Source of the DNA: Streptomyces sp. KMM 9044
GTDB lineage: Bacteria; Actinomycetota; Actinomycetes; Streptomycetales; Streptomycetaceae
Reading direction: 5' to 3'
DNA: 64,000 nt
NCBI RefSeq assembly: GCF_024701375.2
Contig: NZ_CP113910.1
Span: forward strand, 4,154,001 to 4,218,000
Below, piece after piece: positions 16,702 to 25,523 of this stretch. The first letter of the stretch is position 1; the number at the start of each line of letters is the position of its first letter. Both the position numbers and the translations under genes were made by a program. Below the pieces are notes generated by a model. It did no database searches. It was not told the origin of the DNA and saw nothing but the letters and a program-made list of their open reading frames with translations.

Positions 16702-18597
16702 TTACTTCGTGGGCGTCCGGGCGTCGGACTCCGCCGCGTACGCCTCCAGCTCGCGGGCGAGCGTCTCCGCGTCGTACGGGCCGGTGTGCCGGCGGTTGCC
16801 GACGAAGAACGTCGGGGTCCCGCGGGCACCGCTGGCCTCGGCACTGGCGGCGTCCGTCCGCACCCTGGCGGCGGTCCGCTCGTCGTGGAGGTCGCGGAGG
16901 AACCTCTCGACGTCGAGCCCGAGCTCGGCGGCGTAGCCGGCGACGTCCTCGTACTCGAGCTCGTCCTGGTGCTCGAAGAGCAGGATGTGCATGTCCCAGA
17001 AGTGCCCCTGCGCGTCGGCGGCGACGGCCGCCCGCGCGGCGAGTTCGGAGTGCGGGTGCACGTCGGGCAGCGGCAGGTGGCGGAAGACGTAGCGGAACCG
17101 GTGGCCGAACCGTTGCCGCAGTTCCTGGGTCACGCCGGTGGCGCGTGCGCAGAAGGGGCACTCGTAGTCGCCGTACTCGACGAGGGTCAGCGGCGCCCCG
17201 GGGGGTCCGTAGACGTGGTCCGTCTCCGGGTCGACCGGGCGGTCCAGGTAGCGGGGCAGGTCCGCGTCGGTCTGGCCGCGCAGGACGGCGGCCAGGCGGA
17301 ACACGAGCCAGCCGAGGGTGGCGGCGAGCACGGCCGCCAGCAGCACGCCGACGGTGGCCTCGGCGCGCACCACCGGGTCGTCGAAGGCGAGCCCGGCGAT
17401 CAGCAGGGAGACGGTGAAGCCGATCCCGGACAGGGCGCCCCCGCCCAGCACATGGCCCTGCCCCACACCGGTCGGCAGCTGACCGAGGCCCACCCGGGTG
17501 CCGAGGCGGGCGCCGGCCCAGATGCCGGCCGGCTTTCCGACGACGAGACCGACGGCCACGGCCCAGGTGAGGGAGGAGGTCAGGGCGTCGGTCAGGACGC
17601 CGCCGCGCAGGTCGACACCGGCGTTGGCCAGTGCGAACACCGGGACGATGACGTAGCTGGACCAGGGGTGGAGCGCCGTCTGGAGGCGCTCGTTGACCGA
17701 GACGGCCTGCCGGAGCCCCTGGTGCGCGGTCCTGCCGACGTCCGCGAGGGGGGACTGGCGGAAGGCGCGGAAGAGCCGCGTGGCCTGCTCCACCCCTTCG
17801 CGCGACGGGTTCGTGGCGGGGATCAGGAGACCGCCGAGCATGCCGGCGATGGAGGCGTGCAGGCCGGCCTGGAGGGTGGCGAGCCACATCACCAGGACGA
17901 TCAGGACGTACGGAGCGGCCCGCCAGACGTTGAAGCGGGTCAGCGCGGACAGCGCCACGCCCAGGGCGAGCGCGGCGACCAGTTCCGGCACGCTGATGCT
18001 GTCGGAGTAGACCACGCCGATCACGGTGACGGCCACGATGTCGTCGATGACGGTGACGGCCAGCAGGAAGACGCGCAACTGCGTGACGAAGCGCGGGCCC
18101 ACCACGGCGAGCGCGCCCAGCATGAACGCCGTGTCGGTGCCGATGACCACACCCCAGCCCGTGGCGGCGTCGCCCCCGGGCGTGATCGCCAGATACAGCA
18201 GGACGGGCACGAGCATGCCGCCGGTTCCGGCGAGGCCCGGGAGCATGAGCCTGCGGCGGCTGTTCAGCTCGCCCACGGAGACCTCGTAGCGGACCTCCAG
18301 GCCGATGACGAAGAAGAAGAGGGCCATCAGCCCGTCGTTGACCCAGTGCCCGAGGTCCATCGACAGACGGGCGTCACCGAGGGAGAGCGAAAGGTCGGTG
18401 TGCCAGAGGGAGGTGTACGCCTCCGACCAGGGTGAGTTCGCCCAGATCAGGGCCACCGCCACAGCGGCCAGGAGCAGGCCCGCGCTGCCCGCCTCGGTCG
18501 CCATGAAGGTGCGCACGGGGGTGGACAGCTGGGCCGCCAGTTCTCTTCTCCGCGACCGGGACTGGGAGCCTCCGGCCTTGTTCCCGCGCAGGATCAT
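16702..18597 (-). CDS. nhaA: Na+/H+ antiporter NhaA fused to thioredoxin-like domain
   Basis: A 631-residue membrane protein. Residues 1-420 are NhaA with about 11-12 helices; the [13 protein letters not shown] segment carries the paired Asp residues of the ion-binding site, and [13 protein letters not shown] and [15 protein letters not shown] are diagnostic. After the last helix a DsbA/thioredoxin-type domain follows (residues ~430-620) with CPFC in [14 protein letters not shown] and the cis-Pro loop [14 protein letters not shown]. The antiporter exchanges Na+ for H+ across the membrane; the thiol domain may give redox control. ATG 18597 is used, though no strong ribosome site precedes it. 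Confidence 0.92.
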   Translation of the reverse strand: MILRGNKAGGSQSRSRRRELAAQLSTPVRTFMATEAGSAGLLLAAVAVALIWANSPWSEAYTSLWHTDLSLSLGDARLSMDLGHWVNDGLMALFFFVIGLEVRYEVSVGELNSRRRLMLPGLAGTGGMLVPVLLYLAITPGGDAATGWGVVIGTDTAFMLGALAVVGPRFVTQLRVFLLAVTVIDDIVAVTVIGVVYSDSISVPELVAALALGVALSALTRFNVWRAAPYVLIVLVMWLATLQAGLHASIAGMLGGLLIPATNPSREGVEQATRLFRAFRQSPLADVGRTAHQGLRQAVSVNERLQTALHPWSSYVIVPVFALANAGVDLRGGVLTDALTSSLTWAVAVGLVVGKPAGIWAGARLGTRVGLGQLPTGVGQGHVLGGGALSGIGFTVSLLIAGLAFDDPVVRAEATVGVLLAAVLAATLGWLVFRLAAVLRGQTDADLPRYLDRPVDPETDHVYGPPGAPLTLVEYGDYECPFCARATGVTQELRQRFGHRFRYVFRHLPLPDVHPHSELAARAAVAADAQGHFWDMHILLFEHQDELEYEDVAGYAAELGLDVERFLRDLHDERTAARVRTDAASAEASGARGTPTFFVGNRRHTGPYDAETLARELEAYAAESDARTPTK

Positions 18598-18864
18598 CAG
18601 GAGGTCACCGTGCCCGTCCGGCTTCCGGCCGTGCGACGCGGACGAGCTGTGAGGGCGAGGGCCTGCCGGTCAGGACGCCGATTTTGAAATGTCCCGCACG
18701 TATTTTTCATCTCTCGTACAACCATTCGCTGTTGTTCCGTATCTGATCACGTGAGTCAACAGACTCCATGGTCATTCGGGTCCCGGGTGTGACGACGAGC
18801 CGTTGGGTGACGTACCCGTGAATTCCGGCGTCCACCAGGGCCCCTTTCTCCACATGGGGAACGC

Positions 18865-19737
18865 ATGCGTATTCGTGCCACCGTCGCCGCACTCTCCGGC
18901 GCCCTGGCCCTGTCCGCCCTCACCGTCCCGGCCGCGCAGGCCGACGGTCCCTCGTTCCGTGAGGAGGCCGCCGCCTTCGCCGCCTCGCACGGCGCGCCCG
19001 CCGCCCGGTCCGCGTTCGGCGCCGCCGCCGTCGGCGACCTCGACGTCTCCTTCTCGGACTTCAAGATCGCCAAGACGGTCAAGGTCGGCACCACGAACAA
19101 GGTCTCCACCACGGTGACCTACAAGATCAAGCACGGTGCCGGTGTCGACACCAAGTCCGAGGACTTCGCGACCGGCCCCTACATCTACAAGGGTTCCTAC
19201 GACGCCCCGGTCAACCTCCTGCTCGGCGACTACGCGGCGACCTGCGCCGCGACCTCGTCGACCACCGCCAACTGCTCGGGCAAGATCGACATCTACCCGG
19301 CCTACGGAGAGCTGATCAACTCCGACGCCGGCACCTGGAAGGGCGGCGCACTGGCCCTCGACTACGTCACGGAAAAGTTCGCCGACGAGGGCGGCCTCGG
19401 CTCCACCCTGGTCCAGCGCTACTCCAGGCTGACCGTCAACGCCTCCCCGGAGCCGGTGAAGAAGGGCAAGACGATCACGGTCACCGGTAAGCTGAGCCGC
19501 GCCAACTGGGAGACCGGCTCCTACTCCGGCCTGCCCAGCGGCCAGTCCGTGGCGCTGCAGTTCCGCACGTCGGGCACCAGCACCTACACGAACGTCAAGG
19601 GCGTCAAGACCGCCGCGGGCGGCGCCCTGAAGACGACCGTCACGGCCGCCACCGACGGCTACTTCCGCTTCAAGTACGCCGGCATCACGAGCACCGCCCC
19701 GGTCACCGCGGCGGGCGACTTCGTCGACGTGCGGTAG
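18865..19737 (+). CDS. Secreted protein with Ig-like/beta-rich repeats
   Basis: A 290-residue protein with a classical signal peptide (MRIRATVAALSGALALSALT...AQA, cleavage near residue 27). The mature part has two beta-rich halves: residues ~50-170 with YKIKHGAGVDTKSEDF and one Cys pair (CAATSSTTANC), and residues ~195-290 with VNASPEPVKKGKTITVTGKL, an Ig-like pattern common in Streptomyces surface proteins. A GGGGAACG site precedes ATG 18865. The 270-base upstream region is AT-rich for this genome and probably carries the promoter. Function unknown. Confidence 0.85.
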   Translation: MRIRATVAALSGALALSALTVPAAQADGPSFREEAAAFAASHGAPAARSAFGAAAVGDLDVSFSDFKIAKTVKVGTTNKVSTTVTYKIKHGAGVDTKSEDFATGPYIYKGSYDAPVNLLLGDYAATCAATSSTTANCSGKIDIYPAYGELINSDAGTWKGGALALDYVTEKFADEGGLGSTLVQRYSRLTVNASPEPVKKGKTITVTGKLSRANWETGSYSGLPSGQSVALQFRTSGTSTYTNVKGVKTAAGGALKTTVTAATDGYFRFKYAGITSTAPVTAAGDFVDVR

Positions 19738-19897
19738 GACGCGGGCTCTGCTGGTCGCGCGTTCACCGCAGTCACGCCCCAAGGGGCGAGGGGCCGTGTC
19801 GGTGTGCGGCTCCGCCGCGTGGGCGCGACCAGCCCTCACCGGGGCGCGGATGTCCCCCAAGCAACACGCCCCCGACGTTCACTCGTGAAGCCGAGCG

Positions 19898-22342
19898 CTA
19901 AGCGGGAAAGCGGCGGTCCATCCACCTCCACAGGAACTCCAGGGTGGCCGCCGCCACCACCGCGATGCCGACCGCGACCCACGGCATCGTCATCCCGACC
20001 AGCTTCAGCGCGAAGAACTCCTGGAGCCACGGCACGGCCAGCACCAGCAGGAACCCGGCGGCCATCGTCGCCACCAGGGCGATCCGCCACCACGTGTACG
20101 GGCGGGCGATGATCGCCAGCACCCAGATCGAGATCAGGAACAGCGTCAGCGTCGCCGCGCTCGTCTCCGCGTCCAGGGCCAGGGCCCCCTCACCGCTGTA
20201 GTGGTGGCGGGCGATCAGGTAGGTGGTGAACGTCGCCAGCGCGGCCAGCACGCCGCCCGGGACCGCGTACCGCATGACCCGTCGTACGAAGTTCGGCCGC
20301 GCCCGTTCCTTGTTCGGGGCCAGGGCCAGGAAGAACGCCGGGACGCCGATGGTGAGCGTGGACAGCAGCGTCAGGTGGCGCGGCAGGAACGGGTATTCCA
20401 CCTGCGAGCACACCACCAGCACCGCGAGCAGCACCGAGTAGACGGTCTTCACCAGGAACAGCGTCGCGACCCGGGTGATGTTGCCGATCACCCGCCGCCC
20501 CTCCGCCACCACCGACGGCAGCGTGGCGAAACTGTTGTTGAGCAGCACGATCTGCGCGACCGCCCGCGTGGCCTCCGAGCCGGAGCCCATCGCCACCCCG
20601 ATGTCGGCGTCCTTCAGGGCCAGCACGTCGTTCACCCCGTCGCCGGTCATCGCGACCGTGTGCCCGCGGGACTGGAGCGCGCCCACCATGTCCCGCTTCT
20701 GCTGCGGGGTGACCCGCCCGAACACCGTGCCCTCGTCGAGCGCCCCGGCCATCGCGTCCCGGCCGGCGGGCAGCCCGCGCGCGTCGACGACGGTCCCCGC
20801 CAGCCCGAGCTTCCCGGCGACCGCGCCGACCGACACCGCGTTGTCGCCCGAGACGACCTTGGCGTCGACGTCCTGCTCGGCGAAGTACGCCAGCGTGTCC
20901 GCCGCGTCCGGCCGCAGCCGCTGTTCCAGCACCACCAGCGCGGTGGGGCGGACCCCGACGGCGACCTCGGGGTCGTCCAGGCCGCGCTGGCCGCGGGCGA
21001 GGAGCAGCACCCGCAGGCCCTGCTCGTTCAGCCGTCCCGTGCGGGCCAGGGCCGGATCGCCGGCGTCGAGCAGCACGTCGGGTGCGCCGAGCAGCCAGAC
21101 GGACGTGGTCCCGTCGCCCTCGGTGAAGGCGGCACCGCTGTACTTGCGGGCGGAGGAGAAGGGCAGGGCGCCGACGCGCCGCCAGTCACCGGCGTCGGGG
21201 TAGGCGTCGGCGACCGCCCGGAGCGAGGCGTTCGGACGCGGGTCGGAGACGCAGAGTGCGCCGAGCACCTTCCGCACGTACGCCTCGTCGCTGTCGCGGC
21301 CGTTGCTGCCGCCGCTTTCGGGGGCGCCGCCGTTGGCGTCGTCGAGCAGGTGCAGCTCCGTGACGTCCATGCCGCCCTCGGTGAGGGTGCCGGTCTTGTC
21401 CAGGCAGACCGTGTCGACGCGGGCCAGCCCCTCGATCGCGGGCAGCTCCTGCACCAGGCACTGCTTGCGGCCGAGCCGGACGACCCCGATCGCGAAGGCC
21501 ACCGAGGTGAGGAGCACCAGCCCTTCGGGGACCATCGGCACGATCCCGCCGACCGTGCGGGCGATGGAGTCCTTCCACTCGTTGTCCTTGACGAACAACT
21601 GGCTGATGATCAGCCCGGTCGCGGTCGGGATCATCATCCACGTCACGTACTTGAGGATCGTGGAGATGCCCGAGCGCAGCTCGGAGTGGACCAGCGTGAA
21701 CCGGGACGCCTCCTCGGCGAGCTGCGCCGCGTACGCCTCGCGCCCCACCCTCGTCGCCTGGAAGGCTCCGCCGCCCGCGACCACGAAGCTGCCGGACATG
21801 ACCCGGTCCCCCGGCCGCTTGACGACGGGGTCGGCCTCTCCGGTGAGCAGTGACTCGTCGATCTCCAGCGCGTCGGCCTCCGCGCACACACCGTCGACGA
21901 CGATCTTGTCGCCCGACCCGATCTCGATCAGGTCGTCCAGCACGATCTGTGCGGTGCCGATCCCGGCGCTCGCCCCGTCCCGGCGCACCGTCGGCCGCGC
22001 CTCGCCGATCACGGCCAGGGAGTCCAGGGTCTTCTTCGCCCGCCACTCCTGGATGATGCCGATTCCGGTGTTGGCGAGGATCACGAAGCCGAACAGGCTG
22101 TCCTGGATGGGCGCGACGCCCAGCATGATCACCCAGAGGATGCCGATGATCGCGTTGAACCGGGTGAGGACGTTCGCGCGGACGATCTCGGTCAGCGACC
22201 GGCTGCTGCGCACCGGCACGTCGTTGACCTGCCCGAGGGCCACCCGCTGAGCCACCTCGGCGGAGGTCAGGCCGGTCACCGGTGACGTGCGGGTGCCGGG
22301 ATGCACGGCATCGGACTGAGGGTCCGCGTCGAGATGCGTCAT
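19898..22342 (-). CDS. P-type (E1-E2) cation-transporting ATPase
   Basis: An 814-residue ATPase. It has the actuator-domain LTGEAD motif, the phosphorylation site CLDKTGTLTEGG, the hinge GDGVNDVLALKDADIG and about 8-10 membrane helices (four before the P-domain, the rest after about residue 610). Order and length fit the Ca2+/Mg2+-like HAD-IC subfamily rather than heavy-metal types; no N-terminal CxxC metal-binding domain is present. The ion is not predictable with confidence. ATG 22342. Located in the cytoplasmic membrane; monocistronic, with the DUF2530 gene upstream in the same direction. Confidence 0.9.
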   Translation of the reverse strand: MTHLDADPQSDAVHPGTRTSPVTGLTSAEVAQRVALGQVNDVPVRSSRSLTEIVRANVLTRFNAIIGILWVIMLGVAPIQDSLFGFVILANTGIGIIQEWRAKKTLDSLAVIGEARPTVRRDGASAGIGTAQIVLDDLIEIGSGDKIVVDGVCAEADALEIDESLLTGEADPVVKRPGDRVMSGSFVVAGGGAFQATRVGREAYAAQLAEEASRFTLVHSELRSGISTILKYVTWMMIPTATGLIISQLFVKDNEWKDSIARTVGGIVPMVPEGLVLLTSVAFAIGVVRLGRKQCLVQELPAIEGLARVDTVCLDKTGTLTEGGMDVTELHLLDDANGGAPESGGSNGRDSDEAYVRKVLGALCVSDPRPNASLRAVADAYPDAGDWRRVGALPFSSARKYSGAAFTEGDGTTSVWLLGAPDVLLDAGDPALARTGRLNEQGLRVLLLARGQRGLDDPEVAVGVRPTALVVLEQRLRPDAADTLAYFAEQDVDAKVVSGDNAVSVGAVAGKLGLAGTVVDARGLPAGRDAMAGALDEGTVFGRVTPQQKRDMVGALQSRGHTVAMTGDGVNDVLALKDADIGVAMGSGSEATRAVAQIVLLNNSFATLPSVVAEGRRVIGNITRVATLFLVKTVYSVLLAVLVVCSQVEYPFLPRHLTLLSTLTIGVPAFFLALAPNKERARPNFVRRVMRYAVPGGVLAALATFTTYLIARHHYSGEGALALDAETSAATLTLFLISIWVLAIIARPYTWWRIALVATMAAGFLLVLAVPWLQEFFALKLVGMTMPWVAVGIAVVAAATLEFLWRWMDRRFPA

Positions 22343-22513
22343 GCGGACGACGGTACGTGCGCGGGCACGGCCCCACCCACCCGTTGCGCGGAAGATCCGA
22401 CCGGAGGAGGACGGTGGTGGCACCGTGGTCGTACGGGAGTCGCGGGCGGCCGGTCGGCCGGTCGGTTCGCCGGACCGGCAGGGACGTACGGAGACGTCCG
22501 GCCGGCGGCGACG

Positions 22514-22915
22514 TCAGTCGGTCGGGGAAGTCGGGGAAGTCGGGGAAGTCGGGGAAGTCGGGGAGGAGGGGGAGGAGGGGGAGGAGGAGGGGGCGCGGAG
22601 TGGTTCGGCCTCCGGGGCGGCCCCGTTCCCGGCTGCCTGTGCGGCCCGAGCGTGCCTGATCGCGCTCTCGCGTCGGCGGACGTACCAGATGCCGATGAAA
22701 CCGAGGCCGCCGCCGGCCAGACAGGTCCACAGCCACCAGGTGTGGCCGTGGTCGTCGAACCAGCCGTAGAACGGCAGTTGCACCAGGAAGAGGGCGAACC
22801 AGATGATCGTGCCGCCGGCGACGGTGGCGACCACGGGACCCTCAAGGGGCTCCGGCGCCTCGTGCTTGGGGGTCCCCTTGACGATGTCGGAGAGACCCGA
22901 GAGGAAAGCGGCCAT
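22514..22915 (-). CDS. DUF2530 membrane protein
   Basis: A 133-residue protein with two membrane helices (VVATVAGGTIIWFALFLVQL and WWLWTCLAGGGLGFIGIWYV), a short loop and a basic RRRESAIRHAR stretch typical of DUF2530. The C-terminal ~35 residues are low complexity: Ser-Pro-Ser and then Ser-Pro-Thr triplets encoded by 9-base repeats (22514-22580). ATG 22915. It lies next to, and divergent from, the NCS2 permease. Function unknown. Confidence 0.82.
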   Translation of the reverse strand: MAAFLSGLSDIVKGTPKHEAPEPLEGPVVATVAGGTIIWFALFLVQLPFYGWFDDHGHTWWLWTCLAGGGLGFIGIWYVRRRESAIRHARAAQAAGNGAAPEAEPLRAPSSSPSSPSSPTSPTSPTSPTSPTD

Positions 22916-23105
22916 GCGGACAGCTTACGAGGAGCGGGGGTGTGACGTCCGCCGCGTCCGCGGCACGCCACCCGCTTTGGTCTACGCGCGGAGATAGCGA
23001 AGGCGTCATTATGTGTTCATACTGAATCCGTTTGTTTCTGGCCACTTCTGTTCGTAGAAAACGCCAAAGGGCCTTGGGGAAGTCCGCCGGCGATGAGGTT
23101 TCCGC

Positions 23106-24557
23106 ATGCTCACGTCGGCCCCCGCCAAGGCTCCGATGCCCGATCAGCCGGGGTCCGGCCCCGGCCACGGCGCACTCGACCGCTACTTCAGGATCTCCGA
23201 GCGGGGCAGCTCCCTGCCCCGCGAGATCCGTGGCGGATTCGCCACCTTCTTCGCGATGGCCTACATCATCGTGCTGAACCCGATCATCCTGGGCAGCTCG
23301 ACGGACCTGTACGGCAACCAGCTCGACAACGGTCAGCTGGTCACCGCGACCGCCCTGACGGCGGCGTTCACCACGCTGCTCATGGGCGTCATCGGCAACG
23401 TGCCGATCGCGCTGGCCGCCGGCCTCGGCGTGAACTCGGTCGTCGCGCTCCAGCTCGCCCCCCGGATGTCCTGGCCGGACGCCATGGGCATGGTCGTGCT
23501 GGCCGGTTTCGTCGTCATGCTGCTGGTCGCCACCGGTCTGCGCGAGCGCGTGATGAACGCCGTCCCGTACGGTCTGCGCAAGGCCATCGCCATCGGTATC
23601 GGCCTGTTCATCATGATGATCGGTCTCGTCGACTCCGGCTTCGTCTCCCGCATGCCGGACGCCGCGAACACCACCGTGCCGATGCAGCTCGGCGCCGGCG
23701 GTCACCTCACCGGCTGGCCGGTTCTCGTCTTCGTCCTCGGCGCGCTGCTCACGCTGGCGCTGATCATGCGCAAGGTGCCCGGCGCGATCCTCATCTCGAT
23801 CGTCGTGATGACCGTTCTCGCCGTGGTCATCGAAGCGGTGGCCGACGTCCCCTCCTGGGGTCTGACGGCCCCGGCCTGGCCCGGCAACCCGGTCGCCACC
23901 CCCGACTTCGGCCTGATCGGCGAGGTCAGCCTGTTCGGCGGCTTCGAGCAGGTCGGTGTGCTGACCGGCGTCCTGTTCGTCTTCACCGTGCTGCTGTCGT
24001 GCTTCTTCGACGCCATGGGCACGATCATGGGTGTCTCCGACGAGGCCAGGCTGACCGACGCCCAGGGCCAGATGCCCGGCATCAACAAGGTCCTCTTCAT
24101 CGACGGCGTCGCGGTCGCCGCGGGTGGCGCCTCCTCCGCCTCCGCCACCACCGCCTTCGTGGAGTCCACGGCCGGTGTCGGCGAGGGTGCGCGCACCGGC
24201 TTCGCCAACGTCGTCACCGGTGCGCTCTTCGCCGTCGCGCTGTTCCTCACGCCCGTCGCCACCATGGTCCCGTCGCAGGCGGCGACCCCGGCGCTGCTCG
24301 CGGTCGGCTTCCTGATCCTGGCGGGCTCGGTCAGGGAGATCGACTGGGCGGATCACACCATCGCCATCCCGGCCTTCGTGACCATGGTGATGATGCCGTT
24401 CACCTACTCGATCACCAACGGCATCGGCATGGGCTTCATCACCTTCGTGGTGCTGCGCCTGGCGGCCGGGCGCGCCAAGGGGGTGCCGGCGGCGATGTAC
24501 GTGGTGTCGGCGGTGTTCGCCTTCTACTACCTGATGCCGGCGCTGGGCCTGACCTGA
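23106..24557 (+). CDS. NCS2-family purine permease (AzgA/PbuG type)
   Basis: A 483-residue membrane protein with about 12-14 helices. EIRGGFATFFAMAYIIVLNPIIL, the GNVPIALAAGLGVNSVVA repeat, the LSCFFDAMGTIMGVSDEA segment and SATTAFVESTAGVGEGARTGFANVVTG are diagnostic for AzgA-like nucleobase:proton symporters of guanine/hypoxanthine/adenine. ATG 23106 begins right at the family's hydrophilic N-terminus. Upstream 22916-23105 is relatively AT-rich and should contain its promoter; I see no purine riboswitch there. Confidence 0.9.
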   Translation: MLTSAPAKAPMPDQPGSGPGHGALDRYFRISERGSSLPREIRGGFATFFAMAYIIVLNPIILGSSTDLYGNQLDNGQLVTATALTAAFTTLLMGVIGNVPIALAAGLGVNSVVALQLAPRMSWPDAMGMVVLAGFVVMLLVATGLRERVMNAVPYGLRKAIAIGIGLFIMMIGLVDSGFVSRMPDAANTTVPMQLGAGGHLTGWPVLVFVLGALLTLALIMRKVPGAILISIVVMTVLAVVIEAVADVPSWGLTAPAWPGNPVATPDFGLIGEVSLFGGFEQVGVLTGVLFVFTVLLSCFFDAMGTIMGVSDEARLTDAQGQMPGINKVLFIDGVAVAAGGASSASATTAFVESTAGVGEGARTGFANVVTGALFAVALFLTPVATMVPSQAATPALLAVGFLILAGSVREIDWADHTIAIPAFVTMVMMPFTYSITNGIGMGFITFVVLRLAAGRAKGVPAAMYVVSAVFAFYYLMPALGLT

Positions 24558-24585
24558 GCGGGTTTCGTGGGAGAAGGGGTGCGGC

Positions 24586-24774
24586 TCAGGTGACGTCGTA
24601 GAACTTCTCCGTCTCCTCGACGGCGGTCTGGAACCGCTGGTCGAAGTCATCGCGAGTGAGCGTCTGGACGACATAGTCCTGGACGCTCATTCCGCGTCTG
24701 GCGGCATGTTGCCGGAGCCGCTCGAGCAGCTCGTGGTCCATGCGCAGGCTGAGTACGTCGGTGCCCATGGGCAT
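24586..24774 (-). CDS. Ribbon-helix-helix/CopG-like small protein
   Basis: A 62-residue protein: TDVLSLRMDHELLERLRQHAARRGMSVQDYVVQTLTRDDFDQRFQ. The beta-strand plus two helices fit the ribbon-helix-helix DNA-binding fold found in antitoxins and small repressors. Two in-frame ATGs (24774 and 24768) are possible. No toxin gene lies next to it, so an orphan antitoxin or autoregulated repressor is equally possible. It is convergent with the NCS2 permease. Confidence 0.7.
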   Translation of the reverse strand: MPMGTDVLSLRMDHELLERLRQHAARRGMSVQDYVVQTLTRDDFDQRFQTAVEETEKFYDVT

Positions 24775-24941
24775 GAGCGTTGCCGCGCATCCCGGCCCGG
24801 CGTGCGCGCTTCCACACCGAGGCCACCCGTATGAGTGATTCGAGTGAGTAATTCGGCCTCGTGGTCCGCCCCGGTGTTCCGGCGCGCGGGGGGCCGATGC
24901 CACGGGTGCCCGCACAATCCGAGTGTGTCAAGGGTGGTCCT

Positions 24942-24967
24942 TTAGCGAGAGTAATGAGTTACGCTAA
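24942..24967. promoter_or_regulatory. Inverted repeat TTAGCG-N14-CGCTAA before marR-type gene
   Basis: Hexamers TTAGCG (24942-24947) and CGCTAA (24962-24967) form an inverted repeat that ends five bases before the MarR ATG. An autoregulatory operator overlapping the promoter is the simplest reading. Confidence 0.45.
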
Positions 24968-24972
24968 GCAAC

Positions 24973-25410
24973 ATGTCGGACCTCAGCCATGGCGACGACG
25001 CAGCCGCCGTGAACGCCCTTCGATCCGCCGTGATGCGACTGTCCCGTCGGCTCAAGCACCAGCGCGTCGACGAGTCGCTCAGTCCCACCGAGATGTCGGT
25101 GCTGGGCACCCTGGCCCGGTGCGGCCGGGCCACCCCGGGCGAGCTCGCCCGCAGGGAACATGTCCAGCCGCCCTCGATGACCCGCATCGTTGCGCTGTTG
25201 GAGGGCAAGGGTCTGGTCCGGCTGGAGCCGCACCCCGACGACCGGCGCCAGAAGGTCGTCACGCAGACCGAACAGGCCGAGGCAATGCTGGACGAGAGCC
25301 GCCGCAAGCGGAACGTCTTCCTGGCCACCCTGGCCGAGGAACTCGACGAGGACGAATGGGCGAAGCTCCGTGCCGCCGCCCCCGTCCTGGAGAAGCTCGC
25401 GCACGTCTAG
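24973..25410 (+). CDS. MarR-family transcriptional regulator
   Basis: A 145-residue winged-helix protein: dimerisation helix AVNALRSAVMRLSRRLKHQR, recognition region TPGELARREHVQPPSMTRIVALLEGKGLV, wing LEPHPDDRRQKVVTQT. The ATG at 24973 lies so close to the palindrome at 24942-24967 that the transcript probably has a very short leader. It is followed 113 bases later by an MFS exporter in the same direction, a common regulator-pump pairing, so it probably represses that pump until a ligand binds (inference). Confidence 0.9.
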   Translation: MSDLSHGDDAAAVNALRSAVMRLSRRLKHQRVDESLSPTEMSVLGTLARCGRATPGELARREHVQPPSMTRIVALLEGKGLVRLEPHPDDRRQKVVTQTEQAEAMLDESRRKRNVFLATLAEELDEDEWAKLRAAAPVLEKLAHV

Positions 25411-25523
25411 GCGCGCGAGGTGCGCGGTGACCGGGGCGCGCGGTGAGGCACCGGCGAGACACGGGGCACGAGGTACGAGGTACGAGGTACGAAGCAACAG
25501 CGGCTGTCACCAGGAGGCGAACC

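Noticed and set aside
14747..17887. A 1046-codon minus-strand frame.
   Set aside because: Arg/Pro/Gly-rich shadow of the sacsin-like and nhaA genes, with no start context or domain.
22916..23105. Purine riboswitch before the NCS2 permease.
   Set aside because: No three-way junction with the conserved purine aptamer loops could be found; the stretch is only somewhat AT-rich.
24586..24774. Complete toxin-antitoxin module.
   Set aside because: The ribbon-helix-helix gene has no adjacent toxin-like partner on either side.
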